In this document: positions 37,101 through 48,400 of the stretch, one piece after another
Layout of the letters: the number at the start of each line of letters is the position of its first letter
Numbering within the stretch: position 1 is the first letter of the stretch
Assembly: GCF_014529535.1 (NCBI RefSeq)
Contig: NW_023503302.1
Location: 2,722,706-2,786,705 of the forward strand
Source of the DNA: Bradysia coprophila
Taxonomy: Eukaryota > Arthropoda > Insecta > Diptera > Sciaridae
DNA length: 64,000 nucleotides
Direction of reading: 5' to 3'
Notes under the pieces: generated by a model
Told to the model about the DNA's origin: nothing
Database searches by the model: none
The model's input: the letters and a program-made list of their open reading frames with translations, nothing else
Translations under genes and position numbers: made by a program

Positions 37101-39232
37101 GTAATTTTTTGCCCGGCAGATATTTCACATTCTCATGCGTTTCATTGATGATTTCTGTCAATTTTTTGCCATCGATCAATTCTTCGTACACGTACATGGT
37201 AACACGATCCTCGAAATTGGATAAATTTTTTGCATTTGCCCCAACGATTTTGGCGATTGCCGATCCCCTGGAAATAAGGAAAAAGATGATGAACAATAAA
37301 ACCTCCTTGGCTAACAATAATGATAAAAAAGGGGAGTCTAAATAACCTAAAAGGCGTATCGCGATATAATTGTTAGGTCTGTTACTTCTGTTGTTCAAAC
37401 TATCGCACAATAATTGATACAAAATCTTGTACTTCATTGATTTTAACATTCATTATACTATACATAAGGGATCATTAATAAGTGACATCAACTTTTCATC
37501 ATTAATTAATCGCTAAATATGCGTTCTGGAGAGTACAATGTTTGTTCTACCCTACAGTTAGGGCGTATATTTGGGGTAGAATACATATTTGACTCACGAT
37601 AATGCATATTTGTCGAATAATTAAAATTTGAATTTGCTGGCAGCACTGAAAAAATCAGACGTCATCCCTAAGACCGTTGGTCATCGCTGGTTTTTGTCGT
37701 TGCAGTCGATAACAGATGAAAGGTTAAATACAAGGCTGTATACAGCCTTGGTTAAATAGGCATTGATTGCAGCATGATCAAATAATCAAACATTCGATTT
37801 GTTTCAGATAAGGTTGACCCGATACCAATTCAATTATTTGAAGTTGGACTTTGTAAACAAAGCCAAAACTTAATTGCTTTATTGTTTGGAATAGTTATAA
37901 CCAGAAAATCGAGATTTGTACGAAAAATATTCCAATAAATTTACAGTTGGCTCGATAGTGGTATACTGAAAATTTTCCAAAGTTTCATGTCTGATGAAGG
38001 TTAAAAAAGATGAAAATTTAAAATATAACGGCACTGGCGTCGAAACGTTATTCCGGTTTTATTTTGCCAGCAGACGTAAATCTTAATACATTTTTAAAAA
38101 TAATTGATTTTATGAGACTATGAAGACCCTGAGAGTTTAGAGTGGTATGATGGAATTTAAATGAAATATGCCATTCATTCTCTCCAAATAATGAAGACCT
38201 CTTATATCGGAAATTATCCGCGTGCTCTCATGTATTTACATTGTATTGTACTTCATATAAACCGTACTCTTCCGAAACAGTGCAATAAAGCGGCAGTCTT
38301 ATCCCCAACCAACGATTAAATCTGTTACTTCGTTTGTTTGTATGTAGAATCTTGATAAACAGTATTATACTGGATTGGCTAATTAACTCCCAACGAAGCA
38401 AGCAGGTATAGCCAACAGGAAGTTTACATCAGAATTTTGATGAAAGTAAACTATGCTACAAAGTACATTGTTTTGGAGATTATATAAGGCGGGAACATCA
38501 ACAAATCGAAAAAGACTTCTCTGCAATTTACTTTTAATTGCAGGTGTGCAGATTCTGTTAAAGAATGGGAAATTTCTCGCACTGTGACAGCATCAGATTT
38601 CTTCGGATGTGATCGATAATCTTTGCACCAAAGTCCAGGAAAAACAAGTCTACAATACAACCACAAGGCATACCATACTTATAATGTTCTATCATCAACT
38701 TGCCGCATGGGCATGAACACAATAATAATTATAAGTACCGTAACACTCTGTCATTATCAAAGAAAAATAATACAAACGTAATCGGTGTGCTACACCAGAT
38801 AATAAAAATATCGTAGAACAAAAAAAAAGGCGGATTAATTCACTGTTTGATACACCGTTCTATACGAATACGTTCAAAGGAGCAGTGCTATGGTGTTTTC
38901 TGTGAACGATTGTATAACCATTTTCAATTTAAAGTCGGGAAAAAAGAAATTTGCCATTTGCACGATAACATTGCATCGATTTGAATGCATTTATATCCAA
39001 CTAGAAAATCGATACGGCAATGAAGGGCTTCGATGACATTGAAAAATTTCCAATTGGAACAAAACGCGCAAAAACGAATTCGTTTCTGGACTGAATGTTC
39101 GATTCATCAGATTGATTATTTTTCAAGTTATTATCAACGCAAAACGCATGGTATGAAACAGTAAACAAATCGCATAATTGCTTACCAATTGCCCGAACCA
39201 ACAATACACACTTTCACCTTATCAGTGGCCAT
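31106..39232 (-). CDS. Gpdh1: Glycerol-3-phosphate dehydrogenase [NAD+], cytosolic
   Basis: Exons on the minus strand join in phase: 39232-39186, 37267-37090, 32151-31945, 31872-31500, 31428-31275, 31198-31106. They encode 350 residues plus a split codon. The enzyme reduces dihydroxyacetone phosphate with NADH and in insects feeds the flight-muscle glycerophosphate shuttle and lipid synthesis. Seen in order are [15 protein letters not shown] (NAD-binding GxGxxG), PHQF, SLIKGFD (substrate Lys), [26 protein letters not shown] (catalytic Lys), and [20 protein letters not shown]. The last exon seen ends [10 protein letters not shown]... HPEHM and is followed by a good donor (GTAAGTC), so at least one further 3' exon, or read-through to an immediate stop, is expected. 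Introns 1 and 2 are 1.8 and 4.9 kb and hold repeats; the others are about 70-75 bp. It is divergent to MIC10. Confidence 0.95.
32160..33120. other. GPDH intron 2, 3' part
   Basis: No exon is seen. At 32877-32930 CTAGGTCCCAACTGTTGGGT and the following bases match 49612-49650, so another small dispersed family has a copy here. Confidence 0.5.
33128..33580. repeat. Two direct copies of a 110-bp repeat, one with a GC-rich hairpin
   Basis: The copies at 33128-33225 and 33465-33575 share TTAAACTCGTGTGA and TATTCGGTTTTGTTTACAAG. The second copy contains the hairpin-like core GCGGCCCTCGCTTCGCTCTC, which also occurs (with changes) at about 50110-50150 and 50590-50635. They lie in GPDH intron 2. Confidence 0.65.
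33711..34190. repeat. Tandem array, about 150-bp unit, three to four copies
   Basis: The words CGGTTGAACTTTGCTCCAGT or CGGTTGAGATTTACTCAAGT recur at about 33711, 33863, 34014 and 34159, giving 145-152-bp periods. Each unit includes CAGATGGTTGAACCGAT and CCCATTTTCGAACTTGACCT. A diverged single unit sits at 51170-51300. The following sequence (ACATTTAACGTTTTTTCATC onward) also recurs at 50750 and 51320, so the array is the expanded part of a dispersed element. Confidence 0.8.
34200..37080. other. GPDH intron 2, 5' part
   Basis: About 2.9 kb with no exon assigned. Open frames at 35758-36009 (+) and 35990-36265 (-) have no start context and no recognisable domain, and are treated as chance. No further repeat was identified. 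Confidence 0.5.
37375..37480. repeat. Dispersed TTACTTC-family repeat copy in GPDH intron 1
   Basis: TCTGTTACTTCTGTTG, then ACAAAATCTTGTACTTCATT, then TTAACATTCATTATACTAT follow the family order seen at 27885-27990 and 19185-19335. Confidence 0.55.
37731..37750. mobile_element. 20-bp palindrome with 8-bp target duplication: micro-deleted hAT-type MITE
   Basis: CAAGGCTGTATACAGCCTTG is a perfect palindrome bordered on each side by GTTAAATA (37723-37730 and 37751-37758). Its two halves equal the first and last 10 bp of the 228-bp element at 57218-57445. It therefore appears to be the same family with the whole interior missing, in GPDH intron 1. It is either an extreme internal deletion after insertion or a junction left by aborted repair. 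Confidence 0.75.
37760..39180. other. Rest of GPDH intron 1
   Basis: No exon can be supported. One TCTGTTACTTCGTTTG word of the dispersed family occurs at 38321. The antisense frame at 38451-38666 is not taken as coding. Confidence 0.5.
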
Positions 39233-40323
39233 TGTAATAGAAAATGTTAGTTAAAATAACCAAAAAATTTAAATCAAAATTTGTGCGAATGAATTTATTA
39301 TGTAATTAAGCGCGTCACACGGGCTTATTTATACAACTGAAACACAATTATATTGCACTTCAATTTTTATTGCGATTTTCCGAACTTAATTTGCACGTCG
39401 ACAAAATCGTTACAATATTCCACAACGGAGGATCGTTCAAAACTGAATGCGGGATGTTTGATATTTTCACGGTTTGTCACCAGTGACAGTCCTTGACAAA
39501 AATATACACTCTTTTTCAGTGATGCCAGCTCCGGCACGTATAATGTATGTGATAATATAATGAACTTGATATTGATAATGAACAATAGGTTTGTTTCAAG
39601 GTCATTTCGAAATGTCAAATTTCATCCACAGAAGGCAACTTAGCCTCAACTTTCAGGCTGACGAAAATTGTAACGAAAAATTTAAAAAGAAATTTGTTGA
39701 CGTTTAGGTTATCTTCATCTCTATGGATGAAATCGTCGTCGTTCGTGTTGTCAAAGTTCGGGTTTACAGTTATTTGGAATAAACCAATGAGCATGCTCTA
39801 AACGACTGAGCCGATAAGGTCGTGTGTAAAGATTAATTAGCTTGTTAACGTTAACCGAGTAGTTACAAAACGTCTGCTTTCGTAAATTTGTGTTCTAAGT
39901 TGGCTTATGGCAGGCCACGAATTAAAACGATTAAAACCAAAAATTAGAAAGTTCAGTTACATTTCTTCAATAATTTCCAGCGCGAGGTAATAAGCAACGA
40001 ATCATAGCCATGTTTTTCAAATTTCCAAGAGTCTGAACTGAACTGTGGTGTCTAGGATCAAGATCATTTAACTTCGGCAATCGGATCGATTCATACACCT
40101 GATAAAGTTATGGATAACAGTGTGCTTTTAGTGTAGGAAGAAAGTAATGTCAGCACTGTCAGCGTATGTGTCACGCTGTGTTTTTTGACAGATAGACCGA
40201 ACATTTTCATTCGTTCCTCCTTATGTCACTCTTTTGCATCGGGAATTGATGTGATTTTATTTTGGATTAGAGTCGGGATCGAAGAGTTGCATCAAAAGCG
40301 GTTGTTATAATTTCATTGAAACG
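39233..40323. promoter_or_regulatory. Divergent intergenic region between GPDH and MIC10
   Basis: About 1.1 kb separates the two start codons, so both promoters should lie here. No TATA box or start site can be assigned with confidence. The minus-strand open segment 39367-39618 sits inside it and is described separately. Confidence 0.45.
39367..39618 (-). CDS. Possible terminal exon, unidentified
   Basis: An 83-codon open frame, not starting with ATG, ends at 39367. Its C-terminal part (YVPELASLKKSVYFCQGLSL, later KHPAFSFERSSVVEYC) has the look of real protein. A stop lies just upstream and no strong acceptor is seen. It may belong with the minus-strand segment at 40444-40638. No family was recognised. 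Confidence 0.3.
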   Translation of the reverse strand: MTFRNDLETNLLFIINIKFIILSHTLYVPELASLKKSVYFCQGLSLVTNRENIKHPAFSFERSSVVEYCNDFVDVQIKFGKSQ

Positions 40324-41702
40324 ATGGCGGAGAAAAAATCAAACACAAACTTTTCCGAAGACATTTTTGGGCGAAAAATCGACAGATGTTTGACGGACAC
40401 TATTGTTAAAGGCGGTGAGTACTCAAGTATTTGCATCATTACATAACCTGCTTTCCGACATCGTTTGACAAAATTTAATATTTATTGTGGAATAAAATTC
40501 CTGATCGGTTGAATTGTCTTTGACTGTTAACACTTTGCTGACCGAAACATCCAAAGTAATATTAATTCGATCGAGTTTTTCGGAACCATATTCAGTGCGT
40601 GCATACACCACCATGATGACATAAAGATCTATTTTCATTTTAAGTTTCCAAACAAGTTGAAATGAGAAAACAGAACTTAGAACTTGGATGAGGCGATCAA
40701 GTGAAACTTACCTTAATTCATAGATATTTTTAACCCTTTAAGCACTTCAATATTATTCAGAAAGCAACCAGTCAAGACATTCATTCCCTATTTTAATAAA
40801 GGGAACTGAATTCTTACAAAATAGAAACGACGGTCACCGCATTCAATTTGAAGATGCACTCCAAGTTTCTTAGCAACCTAAACTAAGCTTCCATGATTTC
40901 AAACCTACAAACCCTCAGAAACACTTAGAGTAATACTGAAGCTAAAATTTGAAAATAAATCTTCTGGAGATTTAGTCAGAGGGTTAATTGCATTAGATTT
41001 GATTTACTAGGACTATGAGTCTCACAGAAAATTTTACAATCTTTCCTTCACAATGGAGTCGTGCTCCTTTACACAAGTGTTGTCTCTATTTTCTTCAGAC
41101 TCGTGACACAAACACTTCACAAATACCTTAACTTTCTTGGTGATTTTTTATCATGTTTTTTTTTTTTTGTCCTTTCATTACCGACTTTCCCGATTGCTTA
41201 GGCTACCATGCCAGTACTTTTTTTTGTCATTAAAGTGCTTCCTCCTCTTAACGCTAATCTTAATCTTATTTGGATCCGACTGAATTGACGGTACAATATC
41301 TGAGCATTGACGCTTGTCTCTCCCATTCATCATCATGGCCTGCATCCTGGGTTCTCTTAAATCTTTTAAAATAACAACCTAATGTAATCGATTTGGCTCA
41401 AAAACATAAAAAGGCCGTAACAACAACGGATGCACTTAGATCTACTGTTATATTAGCGAAACAGACAAAACATAACGGAAAAATTAGGAAATTTTATGGA
41501 ATTTAATTTTCCTGCACTAGCCGCTCTTGTAAGTGTACTAAGATTTTTTTTTGCAGCCGGTGGACTCTTTATTGGCACTGTATTTTCATTGCTGTTCTTC
41601 AAGCGAAGGGCTTTTCCAATCGTATTGGGTACTGGTTTCGGAATAGGAGTGGCCTATCGTAACTGCGAACAAGAATTAAATGCATCCAACTCACATAATT
41701 GA
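40324..41702 (+). CDS. MICOS complex subunit MIC10
   Basis: Two exons, 40324-40414 and 41557-41702, join in phase to give 78 residues, the usual size for MIC10. The small inner-membrane protein bends cristae junctions by oligomerising. Visible are GRKIDRCLTDTIVKGAGG and a two-helix hairpin: a first hydrophobic segment LFIGTVFSLLFF, the basic loop KRR, then FPIVLGTGFGIGVAYRNC with the glycine motif (GTGFGIG) needed for oligomerisation in the family. The 1.14-kb intron is unusually long for this window and contains a minus-strand coding-like segment. Confidence 0.92.
40444..40638 (-). CDS. Possible antisense exon inside the MIC10 intron
   Basis: From ATG at 40638 the minus strand is open. It reads MKIDLYVIMVVYARTEYGSE and later STINIKFCQTMSES, then meets a possible donor (AG|GTTATG) at about 40444. 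Base use and residue mix resemble coding sequence, but no partner exon was proven; 39367-39618 is the nearest candidate. Family unknown. Confidence 0.35.
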
Positions 41703-42840
41703 AGAAAAAAAAAAAAAAACATCAGCCACCAATAGCAATATGTTTTTAGTGATTTAAATGAGTTTAAATTCAGCCTTTATTTCTGTTGTAAATTTGTATT
41801 TTTTTTTCTTCTTTTCTTTTTTAAGTAAATCAATTCCTGAATGGGTACTTATACTCGTAAAACGACAAGGCATTTTTTTGTGTGTATGGTGAGGAATTAA
41901 GATGCAATACTTTAACAGTATCCCATTGAATGAACATGTACATGGCATGTAGAGTAATGCATTGAAAATATATGATCGAAATTGATAAATTATTGTTATA
42001 AGTGTTTCGTTTGTATGTATTAGAAAGCCCACCTGGCGCGATGTCCAAAATAATGCCATAAAAGTGTCAGCAGCCTAAAAGACTTGGATGCTCGCCCACC
42101 TGGTCTAGTTTTTCTAGTTCATCTCTAGACTGTTCAATGAACAGTGCTAATGTTCCTGAAAAAATCAACAAACCGAGGAGAGAACTTTTTAACTTATACG
42201 TTCCCTAACATGCTTAAGCCATTCTAAAGCTACACTGTTAATAATAGTCAATAGAAATGATTTTATCTCCCACATGCCACAGCAATGCAATACAATCTAT
42301 ATTCTGAGGACAGGGGTTTTTGGAGAAAAAAAACTGGAGGTAAAATACGGCTCATCCTCAATGGTCCTAAACGATGTACAATATACTTCCTCTGTTTATG
42401 TAGTTTAGCCCTGTTTCTTCTGAGGATTACCCGAGGAAAAATCGACGAAAAAGTATATGACTATTTCCTTGTAAACTGTGAAGTATTTGGATACCCTTTT
42501 TTCGATTTTTTCCCATACAAAACCAGTATACGTTTTAGTACTCATGACGCTCTGACATTTTTGGGAAAGTTGAAACTTTTCACAAAACGTGCTTTCAATG
42601 AAATATGACATTTTCGGTTTTGATTAACCATCTTATTGACTTAAAAGAATGAGAAAATTATTGAAACAAGATTTTTCTTATAAGTTGCACATTTTTTGTT
42701 GTCAGACAATGCCTCACACCCTAACGAGACAAAGCCCTACAAATATTCCTAACAAGTGAAAGCCCCACAGATAAGCCTAACAAGAAAAACAACAACGGAA
42801 TTAACAGTACAATGTGAACTTATAAGAAAATGTTTCATGA
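41703..42840. other. Downstream region of MIC10
   Basis: Includes the MIC10 3' UTR. A 107-codon frame at 42285-42608 has no domain and no splice context, and was not called. No tandem or inverted repeat of note. Confidence 0.5.
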
Positions 42841-42849
42841 TTTTTCATG

Positions 42850-42925
42850 TAAGGGGTCGAAAACTAGAGAAAAATCTCAAAACTCCCTCATTTTCTCTGG
42901 TTTTCGACTTCTTACATGAAATTTT
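42850..42925. mobile_element. Foldback element copy with GGGGTCGAAAAC arms
   Basis: TTTCATGTAAGGGGTCGAAA is complementary to TTTCGACTTCTTACATGAAA with few mismatches, enclosing a 37-bp loop. The same arms and loop occur at 52187-52256, with the loop in the opposite orientation relative to the shared right flank GAGTATCTGTT. Confidence 0.65.
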
Positions 42926-42983
42926 TTTTGAGTATCTGTTAAATACCTATTATCACATACGCGCGGAGGTTGGATGTCAAAAT

Positions 42984-44093
42984 TACTTAACTAGAAGAAT
43001 AATTCAAAAATTACACTTCAGGTCTATGTTGTTGTCTCGTTTTCGCTTATGTAATAAAATAGAGTACACACTTGTCACTATTAGTCTCGGCAAGCTTCGA
43101 CTTCTTCTGTCAAGCACCAAAGCTGACTTTGACATCACTCAACTAGAAGGCCAAAAACACACTGTTAACTATTTAAAAAAAAAAAAATTGATAGCCATTG
43201 TATGAAAAAGAATAGCCAGCTTTGATCGGTTCAGTCCTCTATTTGAGTGACGTCAAAGTCAGCTTCGGTACTCGACAGTGCGTTGATAATACCCATATAT
43301 TACTGGAACCGTCTCTACCCTCGGCTCTGTCTAGAAACCTCTCACACGCTAAAACGACTTTTAGTCCTAGGTACGAAATATACTATTTCGCAATTATGTG
43401 GCAAAAATGAACTGTTTCAGCCCTGTTTTTAGTATAGTATGAGGGTCATTTATTTCCCTGCGTGCGAAAAAATATTAGTCATGATTTCTTTGTGAGAATA
43501 AAAACACATAACACGTGCAATCGTATTATATTTGTACATATTTGAAAATTTGGAGGCTTTTTGACGTTGGAAAAATGAGTGTTCGTGCTAGAAGCATTGC
43601 TATGCTCTCAGAGATATCACTGTCGCCTAATTTTTGTTCATTTCAAACTAAAATGAAAAAAATAAGGAAAAATGGATAATTTAAGGTAAATTGAGACCCA
43701 AGGAATCTCTTCTGCATAACTCTTCTCCCAAACTCTATAAGCGATATGTTGCCTTATATAGTTTAAAACGTTTGTATGAAGCAACAAATTTAATGATATC
43801 AGTTTGTTAAGAGCTAAGATAAAGATAACATTTTATTCTAATTTACGTTGTATTGCTGGGGTAATATGCCACTGGTTTTGAATAAACTTAGAAGAAAAAG
43901 CTAATTTTCATTTCGACGTTTCGACCTGTTTCCATGGTCTCATCAGGAAAAGCTTTATTCAAGAAAAAAATAAATTTGTTTCGTTCGACTTCTTCGTGAC
44001 AAGTGTGTACTCTATTTTATTACATAAGCGGAAACGAGACAACAACATAGACCTGAAGTGTATTTTTTGAATTATTCTTCTAGTTAAGTAATT
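42984..44093. mobile_element. Inverted-repeat element, about 1.1 kb, 100-bp arms
   Basis: 42986-43080 is the reverse complement of 43997-44093 with very few mismatches. The outer word is TTACTTAACTAGAAGAATAA and the inner word GAGTACACACTTGTCAC. The 900-bp interior has only short frames. This fits a non-autonomous DNA transposon. The right end directly abuts the poly(T) of the retrotransposon remnant. Confidence 0.7.
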
Positions 44094-45305
44094 TTTTTTC
44101 AATTCAACTTTATTTATCACAGGATAAAAAGGAAAAACCTTGTACAAATATCCTTACGATTAAATTCACACTATTAAACTCTCTCTATCAACACAACGTA
44201 AAGAAAAAACAAATTAAAACGAGAAACATTAAAGAAACAAAACTATTTCGATGCGGCAATAAATTAGAAAATAATAACATAAATGAACAAAAATTTACTC
44301 CAAGGCGCTACCAGACATTACGTCCAAGAACGTTTAACATACACAAAACGCACACAAGCACTAAAAGATCCCTCCAACGACCGAGCATCAGCGGCCGACA
44401 AATTTGTCGAATAAACCGAGTCACAATACGTAAAAGCCGGCAGTACAAGAGACTTAATCAGCATCATCTGAATCTTACGATAGAAAACATGGCCTTGATG
44501 CCAGAGACTACAAAGTCTAGCAAATACCCTGGAACAGATTAAGCGCACCTGGTCTCTGAATGTCAGTCTTTTGTCCATGACAAGTCCTAAGGCTAAGAAC
44601 CTTGTCTGCATATGGAACGGCTACACCACCTAGCAGGACAGGAGGGAACAAATTCGACGACAAGAATCTAGAATCCTCGAGTACAATGGCTTGGGACTTA
44701 TTGGCATTTAGCTTCAAAGAATTTTCGCGAGCCCAACGATGAACTGCATAGAGGTCCTGGTTGATACGAAAAACAGCCTGATTGGCTGTACTCTTTGGGC
44801 TGGAATACATCAACTGCACGTCGTCTGCGAACATATGGTGCGACGTAGACTTCAGTCAAGTCGGCAAGTCATTAATATACATCGAAAACAACAACGGACC
44901 TAAAACCGATCCTTGCGGTATTCCGGAGCGAATTCCAGTCAACTCAGAAAAGTGGCCGTCAAAACAGACGGACTGGATAGCACTTAGGTAGCATCGGATA
45001 AGGCTCACGGCAGAAGATGAAAAACCGAAGTTTTTACGGAGTAGTTTGCCATGATGGAAGGAATCGAAAGCTTTGGAAAAATCTAATAGCACCATAACAG
45101 TCACAAAATTCTTGTCAAACGACTTCCTTATTTCATACGATATTCGCAAAAGAGCCGCACAAGTACTGTGACGCGACCTAAACCCAGACTGGTAGTCGTC
45201 GAGAAGCGCATTAGCATCGAGGCACGTTGAAATCTGTTTTTGCTAAAATTTCGAAAACCTTCGACAAACAGGGCAAGATACTGATTGGCCGAAAATCATC
45301 GAGAC
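44094..45305 (-). mobile_element. Non-LTR (LINE, jockey-like) retrotransposon remnant, reverse transcriptase
   Basis: On the minus strand the reverse transcriptase motifs appear in order: DFRPISILPCLSKVFEI, DYQSGFRSRHSTC, VLLDFSKAFDS, SGIPQGSVLGPLLFSMYIND, then the catalytic FADD box in MFADDVQLMY, then the thumb-like SLVLPAFTYCDSVY. The 5' end is cut off at about 45305 inside the RT domain, so the endonuclease part is gone. An in-frame stop before the FADD box and frameshifts near 44600 and near 45220 show it is dead. The run of T at 44093-44100 is the poly(A) tail read on the other strand. Confidence 0.88.
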
Positions 45306-45404
45306 AAGTAAAATTTTCATACATTTTAATTTCATAAAAATTCTTTTATTTCACTTCAATATTTGAGAACATCGACTTGATGTTAATAGAAATCACTTTT
45401 TCAT

Positions 45405-48400
45405 TTAAATACGTTTAATTTTCCTATTTTTGATATATGTCGATTTAAATTTAGGGGTTATCGGAAATATCGGTTCTATCGGGGTCATTGTCGTAGTTTC
45501 CATCGAAACACTGATCCTCGAAACAGAAATTTTACGGGCGGCAGCTTCCAACGAATTGTTATCAGTCGACGAAGAATTGCACACATTTTCATTTTCAACT
45601 TCAAATTCCTGATTCACACCTTTTTTGGATTTTTTTGGTGGAACAACTTCCACCTCATCCGCATTCTGCGACACTTTTCCATTCTTTCTGGCCATATCTA
45701 ATAGTCGTTGGGATTGTTTCTGCGGAATTCCCCTTTTTTTCTTATCATTCTTGTTTCGTCTTCCTCTCCGAATATTAGCAACTTGCGTTTCCTCAGGATG
45801 TGCATTGTCTTCGTGGTAATAGTCGTTTTCCAGTCGTAGATTCGAACGATTTTCGCTGAGAGAAGTAGTGTTTTGGGGCTGGATCTGACTGCTGCGTTCA
45901 GCAAAACTTGGAGACGAACAATTCAAGATCGCACCGTTGGCCATCACGGCCATCGTGCTGAAGCAGCAGTTAAACATCTTCAAAATAAGTTCGTTGTTGT
46001 TGTCCAGACACTTTCTGCGAAAAAGAAGACTATGAGAAATCGAACGTTGTTTTCTGACGTCTCTCTATTACATGTAACACTTCCCGTCGCAGGGGTGGTC
46101 AGCTACGCTTTCAATTTCAGTTTGAGAGGATGCATCAACGGTTTCTACTTTCGTACCTGACGAATGCTCAGCAACGCTATCAATGAAAAACAATTATCAC
46201 TTGGTTGCTTAATATTCAGTAAATAATGTGTCTAAGTTTAAAACACTGACCCATTGGTTGCAACGGAATTGGATCCATGCGGATATTGAGAAAGCGATGG
46301 CCATTCGAATGCTTTTTGAGCCACCGGATGGTGAAGGTCACTTTGGGTTGCCCTTTTCTGGTTGTCGCGATTGGATCGTGCTAGATATGGTGAAAATCCG
46401 TTATTTGCGAATCCAGTATGTGTGAATCCAGCTGGACTGACAAGACATGTTGATTCGGTACGACGAATTGTGAAATTTTTGCGAGTAAAATCTAAATCAG
46501 TTCTCACTTGATGGTGGTAGCTATAATAGATCGTCGCTTTGGTCGCATGTACAACTACAGATGAGAACCAGCAATTCTTACCTCATACTCATGCTGTAAT
46601 CGATCGGTTGATCATCGTCTACATCGTCGACCAATTCGAATTGAGGCTGAGACAATTTATCTTGCATTTCGGCATACTCTGAGTTCGATCGATGATCATT
46701 TTGTTGTATATTATCGATCATATCGAGATAATTTCGATATACGTTGTCGGTCTTCACACCCGTAAAATGACCATTGAAGTCTGCTGCTTTGTCGAAACTG
46801 TGTGACCAACGGCCATTCTCCCCACTATTTGAGTTTTTTAAATAAATTTGAAAGTAGATGAAAGGTCGAATCAAATGTCAGCCTCAGTTCGCTTCAGCTG
46901 GTTCACTCATACAAACAAAAGTGGTTATGAGTGTTTATACGGATTTAACAGTGCGCGTGTAGTGGTAGAATCGAACAAATGTGCATAACCAGCTGAAGCA
47001 ATTCTCGGCTGAAATTCCGTAGAATGTGGACGGTGGAATTCGGATCTTACCTTATTTGTTTCGTCTTATTTTTATCAGTAGAAAGATTGAGTGGTCTGAA
47101 ATAATGAAACAAAAAAATGATGAGTAATTTTGTAGTAACGGCTAATCATCTGTTATTGGTAATGATGTCGAAACACATTTTTCCGCCCCGAATTTCTATT
47201 AGCTGACAGAAGATTTCGCAGATGGATTTACAATCTTTTACTTCAGTTGCGTGCTTCCCATAAGGGACGTCCGTAATTCAATGTTATCCGACAGATTTGT
47301 AACTCGAGAAGTATGCTTTTTTGGTAGTCGAATTCATTTTCAATTAACTTATGGAGTTATTAATGATTTTGAAGACCCGTATGACATCACTGAATTGCAA
47401 ACGTCGTTTATGGATGTCCCCATGAAACCACATTGTGAACGGAAATTTCCTCAGTCAACATCAACTTACGTTTCTTCAACCACTATTTCTTCATAAAAAG
47501 CTTGGCTCTCTTCCAATGAATGTGAAGTTACAGTGGCAGTGGGCCTGAAAAGGATACATTTAAGTTTAGAATTCATTGTCCTTACCAGAGCCTCAAGCAG
47601 TGACCAAATGGGTAACAATTAAAACATTTACGAATGTTGTGCTCAGTACAAATCAGTTGTGTTTTTGTAAATTAAATGAAGTAACAGATTCAATAATTAA
47701 TACCTGCAGTGACCTATGCTAATCAAAACAAACATTCGAAAACCTTCCCGCGGATACCAGTTTTCGTATTACTAACTTACATGATTCTCTTACTCCTCTT
47801 CTCTTCGATATTGTCAGAGATCGAAATGTTTCGCCACAAATTTTCACTCGATCCTTGCACCTGCTCATCATTCATTTGCGCAACAGTGTTGTCGCGTTGA
47901 TCAGAAAACGTATCGTCCGTTAGATAACTTGAAACGCGCGATTGTAAATCATTCTTAGACCGGCGATTGTGTCGATCTTTTTTCTTCGATTTATGCTTCG
48001 ACTTTGAGAGCTTCGGGATTTTGTTAATTCCAAGAACTAACGCTGAATCATATGTCACTTGTTGATTTTCAGGCACAGTTTTGCCGTCTTCATTATTCTC
48101 GAATGTTTCAGGCAACGAACTTTCGCCGGTGACACTTCTAGAAAACGTTTGATTCAATTTCAATTGAGTTTTGAATATGGCAAATATATGGTCCGAACTG
48201 TTTTTGTATCGAACGTACCTCTCACCGTTGTGCGACAATTCTTTATTCGTTTCACTACTAAAATATTTCTAGTTTTCAATATTTTCAATAATAAAACAAT
48301 AATGGCAAAAAGTACCTGATGTTGTCAACAACATGGGACAAATTTTCGTTATTATTCTCTTGAACCTCATTACTAGCAATCCATTTTTCGATCAGTACAA

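Noticed and set aside
36970-37449. Single 159-codon minus-strand frame covering GPDH exon 2
   Set aside because: Only 37267-37090 is GPDH coding sequence. The extensions read through the flanking introns and the dispersed repeat.
37731-37750. Rho-independent terminator or operator reading of the 20-bp palindrome
   Set aside because: The setting is a eukaryotic intron, and the flanking 8-bp duplication plus identity to the MITE ends explain it better.
38451-38666. Minus-strand frame of 71 codons in GPDH intron 1
   Set aside because: No homology, no splice signals in phase and ordinary base composition.
42285-42608. Open frame of 107 codons on the plus strand
   Set aside because: Composition is like the surrounding AT-rich DNA and no family resemblance is seen; judged a chance frame.
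45430-46425. Several plus-strand frames opposite the unrecognised gene
   Set aside because: They are antisense shadows; the minus strand gives eight phase-consistent exons.
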